In this document: piece by piece, positions 22,735 to 33,689 of the stretch
How positions within the stretch are numbered: position 1 is the stretch's first letter
Layout: every line of letters begins with the position of its first letter
Assembly: GCA_947044405.1 (NCBI GenBank)
Contig: CAMRHE010000133.1
Location: 4,295,001-4,359,000, forward strand
Reading direction: 5' to 3'
Length of the DNA: 64,000 bases
From: Leptodactylus fallax
Taxonomy: Eukaryota > Chordata > Amphibia > Anura > Leptodactylidae
Notes under the pieces: generated by a model
Told to the model about the DNA's origin: nothing
The model's database searches: none
What the model saw: the letters and a program-made list of their open reading frames with translations, nothing else
Translations under genes and position numbers: made by a program

Positions 22735-22984
22735 GAGTCGTAACTCTCATACGTCTCCTGTGACATCCCGTGTCCTTTCCTTAGGCCACTAATTGGCCTC
22801 AGCGGTCATGTGCAGTGGGGACTTCTGCCAAAACAAGACCCAGAAGAAGCTGGACCAGACCGCAGTGGGAAACACCAGAGCCCTGGGGACAGATGAGTAT
22901 GGGTTTTTTTCTTCTTTTCACCTTTCTTGTCCTACTTGCCAAAAACGGGTTATCCTGGTCTACACTTTTAAGGACTCCAATTTC
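22735..22984 (+). repeat. Interspersed repeat with 'ggcctcagcggtcatgtg' motif
   Basis: Blocks 'aattggcctcagcggtcatg', 'gaccagaccgcagtgggaaa' and 'gagtatgggtttttttctt' follow the order of a GC-rich repeat I recall from frog genomes. The 83-101-codon frames here are not supported as genes. Confidence 0.4.
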
Positions 22985-23185
22985 ACATGAAATCAATTTA
23001 ATACAACATGCAATCAAAACCCTTGACATGCTGAAACTCATAAAACACACAATAGGTGGCCACCCATGGACACATATAGCCTATCACTTTGTGATACAAT
23101 ATCACAAAACATTATACTAATTGTCTCATGTCTGAGCATCTCCTGCCAAGAGGAAAGGTAAGGAAGGACGTCTCTGTATGGGCCA
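22985..23185 (+). repeat. Interspersed repeat of unknown class, copy 2
   Basis: Partner of 297-525 (see that entry). Shares 'cctatcactttgtga', 'caagaggaaaggtaaggaag' and 'tctctgtatg' in the same order. Confidence 0.5.
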
Positions 23186-23342
23186 GGACAAGGTAAAAAT
23201 TAAAAATATCCATAGGGCTCAATTTAACCAAGAAAGGCCAATAGAGTATCTTTTTGACCTATATACCAACATATACTACGCTGATAAAGGATACTCTATT
23301 CTGTACTTTATTTTCAAGTGTATGGAAAAGAGAATCAAACTA

Positions 23343-23575
23343 ACTCTAGGTTCACACTTGGGTTTCTGTTCTTTGGGTCCTCTTGGGGACCCAAAAAACG
23401 GAAACCCAATCCGCTTAAAAAGCAATTACCCACAGAAAGTCACGGACCCGATTTCTGCCCAAAAAATGGGGCGAGAAAAGTGCGGCTTGCAGGACTTTTC
23501 TCTCCACATGTGTCAAGCGGAATGGGGGACGGAATCCCCGAACGGAATGCGGGCGCAGGTGTAAATCCATCCTCA
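23343..23575 (+). mobile_element. MITE with TAGGTTCACACTTGGG end
   Basis: The left end 'taggttcacacttgggtttc' is mirrored by 'gcgggcgcaggtgtaaatcc' on the right. An internal short palindrome surrounds 'gggtcctcttggggaccc'. No coding capacity; the overlapping open frames (up to 128 codons) are not supported. Confidence 0.6.
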
Positions 23576-24536
23576 GCTTTCCTATCTTTCGTGCTACCAC
23601 AAAAAATAGATACTGTGTGGTATACTTTTTTTTTGACAATGAGACCCTACGAGTGACCAAATTATCCCTCCATATACTGCCGATCAAGGGCGTAAAAATA
23701 TGTAATAGTGTCTTCTTATTTTGTAGAAATACCTTTGGACTCCATTAGGCTCCAGGGTCCGGTAGCCATTGTTTCCTCGACGCCCCCTATAGCTACGTCC
23801 TTGGGCCCTTTAAACTATATATTAAAAACTTTTAAACTTTGCACTTTTTTGTATTGTTTTTATAAATGTATTAATTCACAAATTTTCACAATTTGGTTAG
23901 CAAATTCCCTTGGGTTAAATTATAATTTGTGTAGCAAACATACAGTATCAAAAAGATTACAAAAAACCTTTCATCCAGAAACAAGCGTACAATACATTAT
24001 TCTAGCTCAAAAACATTTCTAATATTTTTTCATTGTTTTCATCCACACGAAATAAAATCAGCTATCTGTTCTGAATCAGATTTCCTGCATTGTTTTTCCA
24101 ATACCCGCTATCTCGCAGCTAACATCAGATGACAGTTTACAATGTGACTGCAGCCGGCTATTCTCCCTGCTCATTAATCTAGTTACAAGATACAGTTGTA
24201 CAATGAGTAGCCTCCAGCGTTATTTCTCTATTTCCTCTACAGATATCGCCAAACACAATCCTTCTGCCATCATCACTCACGTAAAATTATTCCACATCAC
24301 TACAGGGAAGCCGAGCGGGCAGGCCGACGTGGAAATCAGTTTCTCATTTTACTATTTTTACTAAGCAAATTCAATGGAGGAGACGCAAGTGGTGCAAACT
24401 AAAAATCCAAAAATCTAACCGTTTAGTTTAAAGGAACCTTCATTTGAAAGGTTTTTAATTTCTTTTCAAGTAAGGTCAAGGTCAGATGGTTGCAATAAAG
24501 CCACATACAGTAGTTGAGTTGGTACTAAGCAGTTAA
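23576..24536. other. No recognisable feature
   Basis: Unassigned. 24,060-24,330 looks like low-repeat, possibly conserved sequence, but I cannot test conservation. Confidence 0.3.
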
Positions 24537-25100
24537 AGGGGTTGTTCACGACGGAGGAAACTTAGATGCCGATCACCTATTCATTAGTTTCAGATCAATC
24601 CAACATCTGGATCCCGCACCAGTTGGCTGTTGGGATCCATATACAAAGTATACAGCCAGCAACAGCTCTGCTCCCATTCACTTGAATAGTTCCCGGAGCC
24701 ACCACTGCCATGTACAGAGCCTCGTACACGTATACAGATTCCGAGAGGCATAACTTAAAGCTCCTGGGCCCCAGAGCACTATAATGTGGTTTCTTCCTAC
24801 ATTGTACCAGTGACAATACTGGTATATTTTATTGGGCTGAGGGACCTTTGGGTTCAGGGCCAAGTAGCGACTGCTACATCTGCACTCCCTATAGTTATGC
24901 CTCTGCATCTTCCTGTCCATACACTGTATCGGTAACGCCGGGAACTGCAGTTCTGCTCCCATTCTCTTCCAGCTGTATACATCGCATATGGCTTCCAGCG
25001 GCCAAAACAGCTGATCAGTGAGAGGTCTGAGTGTTGGACCACAACAGATCTGGATAGGTCATCAGTATCTAACTTTGCTTGGTCATGGACAACCCTTTAA
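24537..25100 (+). mobile_element. AAAGGGGTTGTTC MITE carrying a nested insertion
   Basis: The left arm 'ttaaaggggttgttcacgac' and 'aacttagatgccgatcacc' is mirrored by 'taggtcatcagtatctaact' and 'gtcatggacaaccctttaag' on the right. The interior is interrupted by a hAT-like element at 24,741-24,906. Confidence 0.7.
24741..24906 (+). mobile_element. hAT-like element nested in the MITE
   Basis: Ends are 'gaggcataacttaaagctcc' and 'tatagttatgcctctg'. The flanks 'cagattcc' and 'catcttcc' agree at six of eight positions, compatible with an eroded 8-bp target duplication. Internal 'ctcctgggccccagagca' places it with the copies at 25,203 and 28,549. Confidence 0.6.
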
Positions 25101-25202
25101 GTAGTTTTAACCATTAACCAGTTCTATAGGACAGAGCTTTCAGTAGATAACAAGGAAATCCAGAAGTTTTGTTCAGTAGAGCCATGGTGGAAGAAGGGGA
25201 GG

Positions 25203-25380
25203 ACAGACGTGTAACTTGAAGCTCCTGGGTCCAAATGCAAAATCTGTAACGGGGCCCCTAATTACCTTGTGCTATTTAGAATAGTGGTATATTTTAGGTG
25301 GCAGAGGGACCTTCGAAGCCTCCACTGGGTCCATGGCCTGGTAGCGATTGCACCCCCTATTTCTACACCCCTAGAGGCAG
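25203..25380 (+). mobile_element. hAT-like element, GGCGTAACTTGAAGC family
   Basis: Begins 'cgtgtaacttgaagctcctg', includes 'caaaatctgtaacggggccc', and ends 'cctatttctacacccctaga'. Same internal order as 24,741-24,906, with a degraded right end. Confidence 0.55.
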
Positions 25381-25869
25381 GTTCAGTGTAATAGACCTGT
25401 CTATGGGTAAAGATAATTTTTATGGGGTATGCTAAAGAAAACATCCATCGGGATAGCATTTTCTTTATTAAAAGTCTCCAGCCCGCACTGACAACGTCAG
25501 AATCTCACAAGCACTGGTGAAACTGTAGGGATTGTCATGGTCGCAGCCACCAACTGGGCCCAGAAGCCCTGAGGTCACCCTCAACCCACTAGAGCTGATT
25601 AAACTTCTTTCATTATCTTATCCGGCAGTTTGTGCATTGTAAATTTATTCCTGCTGCCCGCTGGTACACTACAGTGAGAAGATTTATCATACACAGCCTT
25701 CCTCTGTCAGAAATGAGAAAATTTACCTCTTAATGTCAAAAATAACAGCAGACAGTTAAAAAAATTTGGCCTGGGATTATTATTTCTGGCCTAGTACTTT
25801 GGTCCTAAGTACATTTCTACTGCTTGCACCATTCCATGAATACTCTGGGAACAATTACATGTATATTGC
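25381..25869. other. No recognisable feature
   Basis: Unassigned sequence without supported genes or bounded repeats. Confidence 0.3.
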
Positions 25870-26195
25870 TAGGGATGAACGATATGGTTCCAAACAAACC
25901 AGATTTGGCGGAAATTTTCCAAAGGTTTTGCATTCAGCCAAAATACAAGCAAGTGCCATGACATTGACATACTCCATATGACCGATGAGGCCAGTGATCG
26001 GCCTGTGACCCTGGGGAGCATAACTCCAGGAGGTCAGAAGAGGCTGGAAGAGGACCCTGAAGAAGATGCCATAATGCCCAGGAGGGGTGAGGGAAGCTGA
26101 GTATAACTAGTTGCTATGTTTCCACACCTCCCCTGGGCCTCCACTTCTAGATTTGACCCGAAACAAAAAGAACCTTTAGAGGTTTATCCATCTCT
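25870..26195 (+). mobile_element. TAGAGATG-family element with both ends
   Basis: Starts 'tagggatgaacgatatgg' and ends 'ggtttatccatctcta', an inverted pair. The interior has 'accagatttggcgg', 'gaggggtgagggaagctgag' and 'cacctcccctgggcctcc', as in related copies, but lacks the full hairpin. Confidence 0.6.
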
Positions 26196-26371
26196 AGATA
26201 TTACCTTGCACCAAAGTCCATGGCTCCTTGTGGAGGCTGACCATGTGGGGGATCCTTTAGACTCTGCCTCCCGTCTAGCCAATGCTACATGGATTATGTC
26301 AATAAGGTTCCACGATCGTCTGAATTTAGTTTGGTGGAACAGCAAGGGCTCATACATGTATTTTGGGCATA

Positions 26372-26636
26372 AGGGGGAGTTCACACTACTGTTACTAACA
26401 GCAACGGACTTTAAACTGTCACAGAGAATGGTCAGACTCATTATGTGTCCGTTCCCATTGACACTAATGTAAACAACATGATGGAAGCTAGCTTCCGTCA
26501 TGTTGTTTACATTAATGTCAATGGGAACGGACACAGAATCAGTTTAATGTTCATGACAGTTTAAGGTCCGTTGCTGTCATCCTATGACGTAAGACAGAAA
26601 TGGACATTAATAATGGTAGTGTGAACGCCCCCTAAT
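26372..26636. repeat. Approximately 265-bp imperfect palindrome (fold-back MITE)
   Basis: The arms start 'agggggagttcacactact' on the left and end 'agtgtgaacgccccct' on the right. They continue inward through 'gtccgttcccattgacac' and 'gtcaatgggaacggac', meeting at the perfect 12-bp centre GAAGCTAGCTTC (about 26,487-26,498). Almost the whole element is stem, with no unique interior. The 116-118-codon frames across it are artefacts. Confidence 0.85.
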
Positions 26637-26689
26637 ACAGACCCTAAAATGTGGCTTTTTTATGGCTATGTAAAACAGTCAATAATGGC

Positions 26690-26970
26690 CTGGATTTATT
26701 AATCATTAGAAAGTATAAATTTAGGCAGTCTGATACTACACCAGATTTATCACAGTGACTGATGCTGGCGTATCTTTAAACTGTCTAGGCTAAGTTTAGA
26801 ACATTTTTTTTTAGTCGTAGTTTAGTTTACTTTTGTCTCTTTGTGGCAAATTAAGCCACTCCCCCTTTTCTGCAGTTCCACACCCACATGTCTAGCAAGT
26901 TGAAAAACTTTAGCCAAAGCTAAATGTGCCAAGATGCGCCATGTTTACACCAGAGTCTAGTAGTAACCAC
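26690..26970 (+). repeat. Interspersed repeat related to 12,450-12,760
   Basis: Shares 'ttaagccactcccccttttc' and 'acacccacatgtctagcaag' type blocks with that copy, followed by 'aagatgcgccatgtttacac'. Orientation appears the same. Class unknown. Confidence 0.45.
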
Positions 26971-27028
26971 AATAGGAAATCTCGACTATGTGTTCTCTAT
27001 GCTTCTCTTACTTCTTATCATCTATTTA

Positions 27029-27090
27029 TTTACCGTACTTTTTTGACTATAAGACCCGCTCTCTTATAGTACAAAGAATACGGTAAATAA
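27029..27090. mobile_element. Tiny TACCGTA-terminus element
   Basis: 'ttaccgtacttttttgacta' followed by 'taagacccgct' and the inverted end 'agaatacggtaaata' gives a 60-bp fold-back. The left half resembles a widespread vertebrate DNA-element terminus; this looks like a strongly deleted derivative. Confidence 0.5.
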
Positions 27091-27944
27091 CTAACTGCTC
27101 TTCATTTGACATAAACAGGTTTTTGTCACCCTATAAAGTGTCATTTCTTCTGTATTCTCCATTATCCTCCCTCACTAATGTGAAATATAAAGAACGGGCA
27201 GAGCATAAAGCTGGAGGAATACAATAGCAATGTTGGTATATATTACACACAGGCAGTCGAATAAAAAGGATCTTTATATTCTGCTATTGAAAATGTGTCA
27301 GCAAACGGCGCTATCTTGTTTATCGAATTAAACCTAAAGGAGGCGATCAATAAACATTGCTAGAAATGTAATTGTTAAGCCATAAAACAAATGGCAGAAA
27401 GTTTCCTTTGTTTATTTTACTATGTCCTGGACCAATATTCCATTTTTATCCTGCGCCAGGAAAGTTCTCACCAGCTCAGATGCATCACCACGTACCGACG
27501 TATCATTAATATCCTTATTATAGGAGAGGCAATAAATCTCATCCATCAAATGGAAAATTCTGCAATGATTATGTATACATTTTTTGCTATCTGGATAGTA
27601 ATCTATATATTTCAGTTTATCTGGACAAAGGTATTGCCACTGTTGGGCTCAATACAGCCTCTTATTTAAAATGAAGGTGGCCTGGTGATCAGCTGATCGC
27701 TGAAAGATCTACAGCAGGTTATACGTTCCTCTATAGTGGCCACTAGAGGGGAAAAGGAGTATTACATCTCAGCCAGTCAAATGAGTAAGCAAGCAGAGCA
27801 TGAGCTAATTTTACTTAGTAGAATATGGTCCAAAGTAGGTCCCCATATGGAAAAAATTATTGCCTTAATGAGAAAGTCCATTTTTATAGCATTTTAAGGT
27901 TATGTAAAATAAAACTACAATTTTTAAGCTATTAGGCTAGCTTC
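27091..27944. other. No supported gene
   Basis: A 92-codon plus-strand frame (27,391-27,669) with hydrophobic segments lies here, but it has no homologous domain, no paralogue in the window and no clear splice context. The sequence is AT-rich and the frame is probably chance. Confidence 0.3.
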
Positions 27945-28240
27945 ACATAGGTGTGTTCGGTCCATGACAAATGAACTGTATGCTGGCTATATTTTTCAGA
28001 CTGAACACTGAGCAGGGACCCTTTCTCCAAGCATCATAGTCATCTAGGATGCTAGAAGCCCCTGAAACCCCATGGACTACTGTCCTGTACTGAGAACAGT
28101 ATTACAGTATGGGACAGTAGCACCACGGGGAGGCAAGGAATCCTAGCATCCTAAATGACTATGAGTCAGTGTTCAGTCCGGGAAATACGTGTGATATAGG
28201 GTCCATATTTCACAGACTGAATATACCCATATGAAGCCAG
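27945..28240 (+). mobile_element. MITE with CTAGCTTCACAT / ATGAAGCCAG ends
   Basis: The left end 'ggctagcttcacataggtg' and 'gttcggtcc' are mirrored by 'gactgaatatacccatatga' and 'agccagtc' on the right. Internal pairs include 'catagtcatctaggatgcta' with 'tagcatcctaaatgactatg'. The stem covers much of the element and there is no coding capacity. Confidence 0.65.
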
Positions 28241-28548
28241 TCTTTGTGACTGCCAAAAATGGCAGAATGCTTACTGGGCTATCTCCAGCAGTCCCCATTC
28301 AAATGAATAGAGGGGCATGTGTTTATGACCAGGCACCTTGGTTGGATCTGGGGTGAAAAACACCCCTATTCTTGAGAACAGTGGCTTCACCGGTAGGACA
28401 CCTAGCAATCAGCTGATCAGCAAGTCACCCCCCTGTCCTTTGGATAGGGTTTAACTTGTTTTAATTGGAAAACCCCTTTTATTAAACTACTTTGTATCCA
28501 ACAATGCACAGAGATGGGAAGTTCTCCAGACCTTCAGGCACTCATCGT

Positions 28549-29030
28549 CAGAGCTGTAACATGAAACTCCTAGGTCCTACTGCAAAATCTGTACCAAGCC
28601 CTTCACATATATGGAAATGTATTGTTTATAGCATACTTTCCAACTCTCCCCAAAAAGAAGGGTGACCTCTCGTACTCATGGAAGATTGGACAAGTCTCCT
28701 GGGCCCGTCAGAATGCTCCCACATCTGGGTTAGTAGTCATTTAATATGTGACTTGGGCACTTTTTCTGCCTGGCTCTTCTTAGCAAGAGGGGCATGGCCA
28801 GCACACAAAGTGATCATATCACAAAAAGGGTGCCCCGAGGCGCAAAAAGGGGTGTTGTCCCACCCATAACAAAGACCATGCACACAAGAGGCATGGCCTC
28901 ACTCTGCACGCTATTCTTCTGGACCTGACTAAATGTGGTTCTCATATTGGGAAGAAACACCTTATCAGCCCCTTAAGCCTGCTGGGCCTGGTTCAACTGC
29001 ACCCTCTGCACGCCCTCAAGTTACGCCCCT
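28549..29030 (+). mobile_element. hAT-like element interrupted by a second repeat
   Basis: The left part has 'gtaacatgaaactcctaggt' and 'caaaatctgtacc', and the right end has 'ctcaagttacgcccct', as in the GGCGTAACTTGAAGC family. Between about 28,630 and 28,945 lies another repeat ('gcatactttccaactctccc') that seems to have inserted into it. Confidence 0.45.
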
Positions 29031-29120
29031 ACTCATTGCTCATTGAGGGATGCAATGGAGTTCTGTCCCTTTTAACTATATATGTACAGTATGTCCTTAT
29101 AAACTATATACCGTAGGTAC

Positions 29121-29179
29121 CTGCGCTGATGATCTGCTTCTCAATTCCTTGGTGAACGCATATTTGCTCTGCAAATGAT
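29121..29179 (-). CDS. Short exon of the CNBD-protein gene
   Basis: A 59-bp minus-strand exon between the acceptor 'tttgtaatttatag' and the donor GTACCTACG. Entering in phase 1 from the 30,968 exon and leaving in phase 0 for the 9,094 exon, it encodes about 19 residues after a shared tyrosine codon (HLQSKYAFTKELRSRSSAQ). The basic, serine-rich sequence would lie in the insertion between the first beta strands and the rest of the domain. The exact phase match on both sides is the main support; the donor is weaker than those of its neighbours. Confidence 0.55.
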
Positions 29180-30967
29180 CTATAAATTACAAAATACAGT
29201 TAGAATTGGCAGCCATATTGCTTCAAGTTTGCATATGTTTCAAGAAATCTATATTACCCTGCATTATTAGGGTCTGTTCACATGTGTCAAATTTGCATAC
29301 TGGAATAATGTTGCATGTATTTTGCTACAAGATCTGTCACTTTTATGTGGAACTCTACTGTGGATATGCTGCAGTTGTGCAGCAGTTCAGTGTGAGGTTT
29401 AGCCCAAATTTCAATCTTTGCCTTGTGAAAAAAATATCATGCTTATTATTTCCAAAGTGGATTTTTTAATGCAGCGGAACCAAAACTCCCTCTGAAAATT
29501 TACTGCTGCACGTGAAAGGAGCTGCAGAAACCCCTTACACATACGAGATGAATAGCGTTATCGGATTTGACACAGATTTCCAATACAACATGCACCAAAA
29601 TCCATGTCAAATCTAACACGTGCCCCATAACCTGTGTTCATGGCTGTGCTCTTGCCTAGTCCTTGATCTGCCTGGTTCCTGTTGTTCTACTCCTGGATTC
29701 TACTTCTAGCTATCATCTGACTAGGTTCCAGGCGATAAGACAGAGGATATAAGGTTAAACATAATTCTACTTCCTTGGTATGTTGTTTCTTCTTTTGCTG
29801 GTCACTATGTAAAAAATTTAGATGCTCCTTAATACTTCTTGCCTTCTACACACAGCATCAAATAATATATGCATAAATTACTTTGTCTGATCAGGATGAT
29901 CTCTATAAGCCCAGCACCATTTGCTTGATTTTGGTGAGATGCTTTTTGCCTATGGCAATAGTCAATTAAATGTATGTATTCATAATATGTTATGGCAATT
30001 CTTATTGGAAGCGACGCCATAAAGGCACCATTCCCATTGGATGGAACCTAGTTATGATTTGTAAGGCCTGATACTATAAAATAAATCAAGGTCATTCAAA
30101 AGACTTCACACATATTAGAAATCTTTCATTTACTTGTCTTCCTGGCCGGAATTTTACCTTAGGCCCAAAAGGGTATTTAAGAATTGGAAGATCACAGACA
30201 ATCAGGTGAGATTGCTATTTTGGGGATCATAATCAAATCCTACCACAACACTGGTTTATCTTCTGGTCTGTCACATTCTGACTAATTTCCCAGTGGCGGC
30301 CCCTGACCATTTCACTGATTTAACAGCAGTATCATTGCAATTTGTGACTACACCATAAAAACAAAAAAAAAAACCTTAAACTCAGCACCCAGTCTAGCCA
30401 GACTCAAACCGAATGTGACTTATAGAATCCACATTCTGATATGTGATCATAGAATTATCTATGAATATGTCTGTGGAGGGGATTTGGAGTTCTGAGTCTG
30501 AAAATCAGAGTTGACCCCTATAAAGATATATAAGGAAACAAATACAGAATGGCGGGTCTATCGAGATTCATAGAGTATAGAATGAGTGTGGTCATTTTCT
30601 TTCCTCTCCAAGCCTCTAATGCAAAAAGCCTGAAGGGCAACCTGTTACAAAATGAATTGTCCACCTTTGCCATATAATAAGCTACAGTGCATTTCTCTGT
30701 ATCGAGCTTATCCTGTAATATTCATTGATTTTCTTAATGTGTTTATTTAAATCAGTTAGGACGGGGAAAAACACATTGCAGCATCGAATGGAAAATGCAT
30801 CCTGCTAATAAATGAAAAGAAAATCATTTCAAATGTCATAAAATTGCAATCTAAATCTCTCCATATGATGCATCGCCATAAAGTCATAGCATTAAAATGC
30901 TATTTTGTCTGTGGTTAAATAATTTGTCCTCTTAAGATCCTGGTGTAATTGTTTATCCGCTACTTAC
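29180..30967 (-). other. Intron between two CNBD exons
   Basis: About 1.8 kb. It holds no supported repeat with defined ends. The part next to the exon (30,650-30,960) is AT-rich, low in repeats and may be conserved, but this cannot be tested here. A 63-codon minus-strand frame near 29,829 has no support. Confidence 0.4.
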
Positions 30968-31028
30968 AGGCATTCTGAAGTGGCTGCAACTTTGGAGTGG
31001 TCATGGCTTTTAATACGCGGACAGATCC
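30968..31028 (-). CDS. Exon of the CNBD-protein gene encoding GSVRVLK strand
   Basis: A 61-bp minus-strand exon with a strong acceptor ('ttatttttcag') and the near-consensus donor GTAAGTAGC. It starts in phase 0 and ends in phase 1, encoding GSVRVLKAMTTPKLQPLQNA plus one base. The first seven residues match the glycine-anchored third beta strand of cyclic nucleotide-binding domains (x-G-x-V-x-V). Joined to the upstream exon, the reading is IYVIKS|GSVRVLK, a continuous CNBD signature across the splice junction. Other frames of the exon do not give such a match, and one contains a stop. Confidence 0.72.
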
Positions 31029-31049
31029 CTGAAAAATAAGTAGTGGTAT

Positions 31050-31960
31050 AAGACATAAAATATAAAAGGGAACCTGTGACTGACTTCTGGGACAATAAAC
31101 CACCCAAAGGTCCTTATGGTCCAGTGGCTTAGTGTCCATATTAGGCTACACAGTCACGTGTCGAGAACCATAAAGTCACACAACAAAAGTTTAAATGCAT
31201 CTCTATAGTGGCGCACTGTGACATGAACTATCACGCGACGGTGACTCAGAATTTGGTCGCATGCCACATTGTTACCGTAGACTTCAATGGAAGTCGAATG
31301 GAACAGGTTTCCGTCTTGACTTTGTTTTAAGGCTAGGGCGACATGGCAACTTTGGCCACAACTCCTGAAGATCGCTGTGTTGCCCTGCGGCTGCTTCACT
31401 AAGTGAACAGAGTCATGTTGTACCACTGAGGGTGCAGAGACTGCAACTTCTATCTGAAAAATATCTATGACTTGACTGTGTGTTTCTATAGCCAAATCAC
31501 AGCTCTAAAAAAGTTGTGTGAAAGTAAGTCGCAGACCAGTCGCACAACTGTTTTAGATGAGTGGTTTCTGTGCAATATTATGTCGTGTGACACATAACCC
31601 ACTAGACTAGGTCCTATCTAATGCTGTCTGTGGCCCAAATAATAAAAATAAAAGCCTTTACACTTACCTAGAGGTGAGTCTCATGGGACTCCTGGTGCTC
31701 CGGCACCTGCACAGCTCTCCACTGAAGTTGGGTAAGCACATGGCTTCATTGCACATGGCACAGTGAAGTCAGGCTGTACTACTACACCTTCAGTAAAGAA
31801 CTGTGCATGCACCCGAAGTAGCAGAATCCGGGTTAGTACAGAATTTTTTTTCTATGGCCATGGCCAGCATTAGGATTGGGCTATTGGGGACACTAAGTCC
31901 ATAAGGACCTGGAGGGTGTTCAGTGTTCCAAAAGTCTCTGATAGATTTCATGTAATCAGA
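31050..31960 (+). mobile_element. Nested repeats (AAAGGGAACCTGT element with insertion)
   Basis: The outer repeat starts 'aaaagggaacctgtgactga' and has 'caaaggtccttatggtccag'. It resumes after about 31,611 with 'ctccggcacctgcacagctc', 'cagtaaagaactgtgcatgc' and 'gggacactaagtccataagg'; the latter part matches 57,590-57,905. The inner block (about 31,142-31,610) begins 'ggctacacagtcacgtg' and ends 'gtcgtgtgacacataaccc', an inverted pair. The exact junctions are uncertain. Confidence 0.4.
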
Positions 31961-33689
31961 AAATGACTGATGATTGAACATCGTTGCGTAGTGTGAACAT
32001 TGTGTAATGCTTTTGTAATTTTTTTGAGTGAATATCCACACATATAAATCTTGAAATACTGAAGTTTTCACACTGGCAGTCAAATCAGTAGGAAGACACT
32101 TCCTGTATTAGCTTTGCTGTACAGTCTGGGACAGGCTAAGCAGAGTAAGCTCGTTATCATTGTAGGGTGTTCAGTTAATGACACCTCTTTGTACTGCCTG
32201 AGGACTAGGTAAGTGAGGATAGTAACACCATACACACAGATATGGATGTGTATGCAGCTCCTATACAGAAAATAAAGGGAGGAAATGAGAGTCTTCTAAT
32301 ATGGCCAATCCAAAGGAAAACTTTAAAAATACAGTACATATATATGTTCATATCATAGCTCACTCACAGTATAGATGTATGGAAGAGAATTGGGTCTGCA
32401 GCAAGATACTGATTGGAACCATCCGAAATAGGTGGCAGGGCTGTGGTGGATCCAGACACAGTACAGTATGAAGCCCTGAATTTTGCCTGTTCATAGGAAT
32501 TCCAGTCCATTAGAACTTTCCTGCTGACTCAAAACTCCACATCCGACACCCAGTAACCCCACCAGTCAGCTGATACACTGGGAATGGGCACCATAGTTAA
32601 GCCCACTATCAGGCTCAGCAGAGTCATTGCTTCCTGGGTGCAGTTTCTGCCATCTTCCCTGGCCTTCAAAGATAACCAACCAGTTGCTCTACACAATGTC
32701 ACCTCTTACTGTTCCTATTTCTGTTGCTGCGCCAATTTGCGAGTGCTATTTTTATGTAACTCCGGCCACACATTGTACACATATATCGCCAGCAAATCCA
32801 CATCGTCCTTCTAACACGTAACTCAATCACTCAGTTCAGAATTTCTAGCAGAGCATGCATGTAAGCCTCTGCACAATTGGAAATGGCGGCCTGCAAAGGC
32901 AGTCTCCTTAAGTAGATATAGTACCCTTGCTGACCAACAATGACGCCTTTCACCCAGCCAACCAGTACACGGCTCTGCAATGATGAGCAGCAATGACCCC
33001 AAAAGCTGTTTGCAGATGGGTGTCTCTTCCTTTTGGAGGAGGTATTCTTATTTGGGTTTAATCTCAGGTCATGTCACAAGGCTCCTTGAAGACAGCCACA
33101 GATCTATAGGAAGGTACCTTAACAAAAGGTGGCACTAGAGCAACTATTTTTCTTTTTAAGGAAAATTTACTGACATATTCTTTCCTAGAATTCCTAGTGG
33201 AGTATGTATTGGCTGTAAGACTCTGCAGACATGATCAGGTGGCCTACAATGGCAGTCTTCTAAACCATGTGCCGACCACTATATACATCCAGACGTCTGG
33301 CAATTAACTCTGCAAGGAAATACCTAGAGAATGTGTAGCTGGAGGAGCAGGTCGCCAACTCAATGTGGAAGCTGCCATGATGCGGCTTCCTCCTGGCCCC
33401 TGCTCCACCAAGAACATCAGCATCTGCTGGAGGTGACAACAGCACGAAAACTGTGCATCAGGAACTTCATAAAATGAGATTTGATGCTTGATCAGGTGCA
33501 CACAAGATCACCATGTGACTGCTGGAGTGGTGTAAAGCATCTGTAAAAACGTGCTCTCTGGAGTAATGAATAACCTCTCACTATCTAGTCTAATGCAGTC
33601 TATGCCCAAAGTAGTGATCACTTAGAAATGTTAACAAAACAAGCCTTTGTCAGCAGTTATGTCATGCCTTCCTCAGTGCTCTCACATAT
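31961..33689. other. Mostly unassigned; local diverged duplication
   Basis: Segments around 32,840-32,935 and 33,185-33,290 show loose similarity (both have 'ctctgca' then 'ggcctaca/gcctgca' and 'ggcagtct' motifs). No gene or bounded transposon is supported. Confidence 0.3.

Noticed and set aside
27391..27669. 92-codon hydrophobic open frame
   Set aside because: No family resemblance, splice context or supporting neighbours; AT-rich chance frame.
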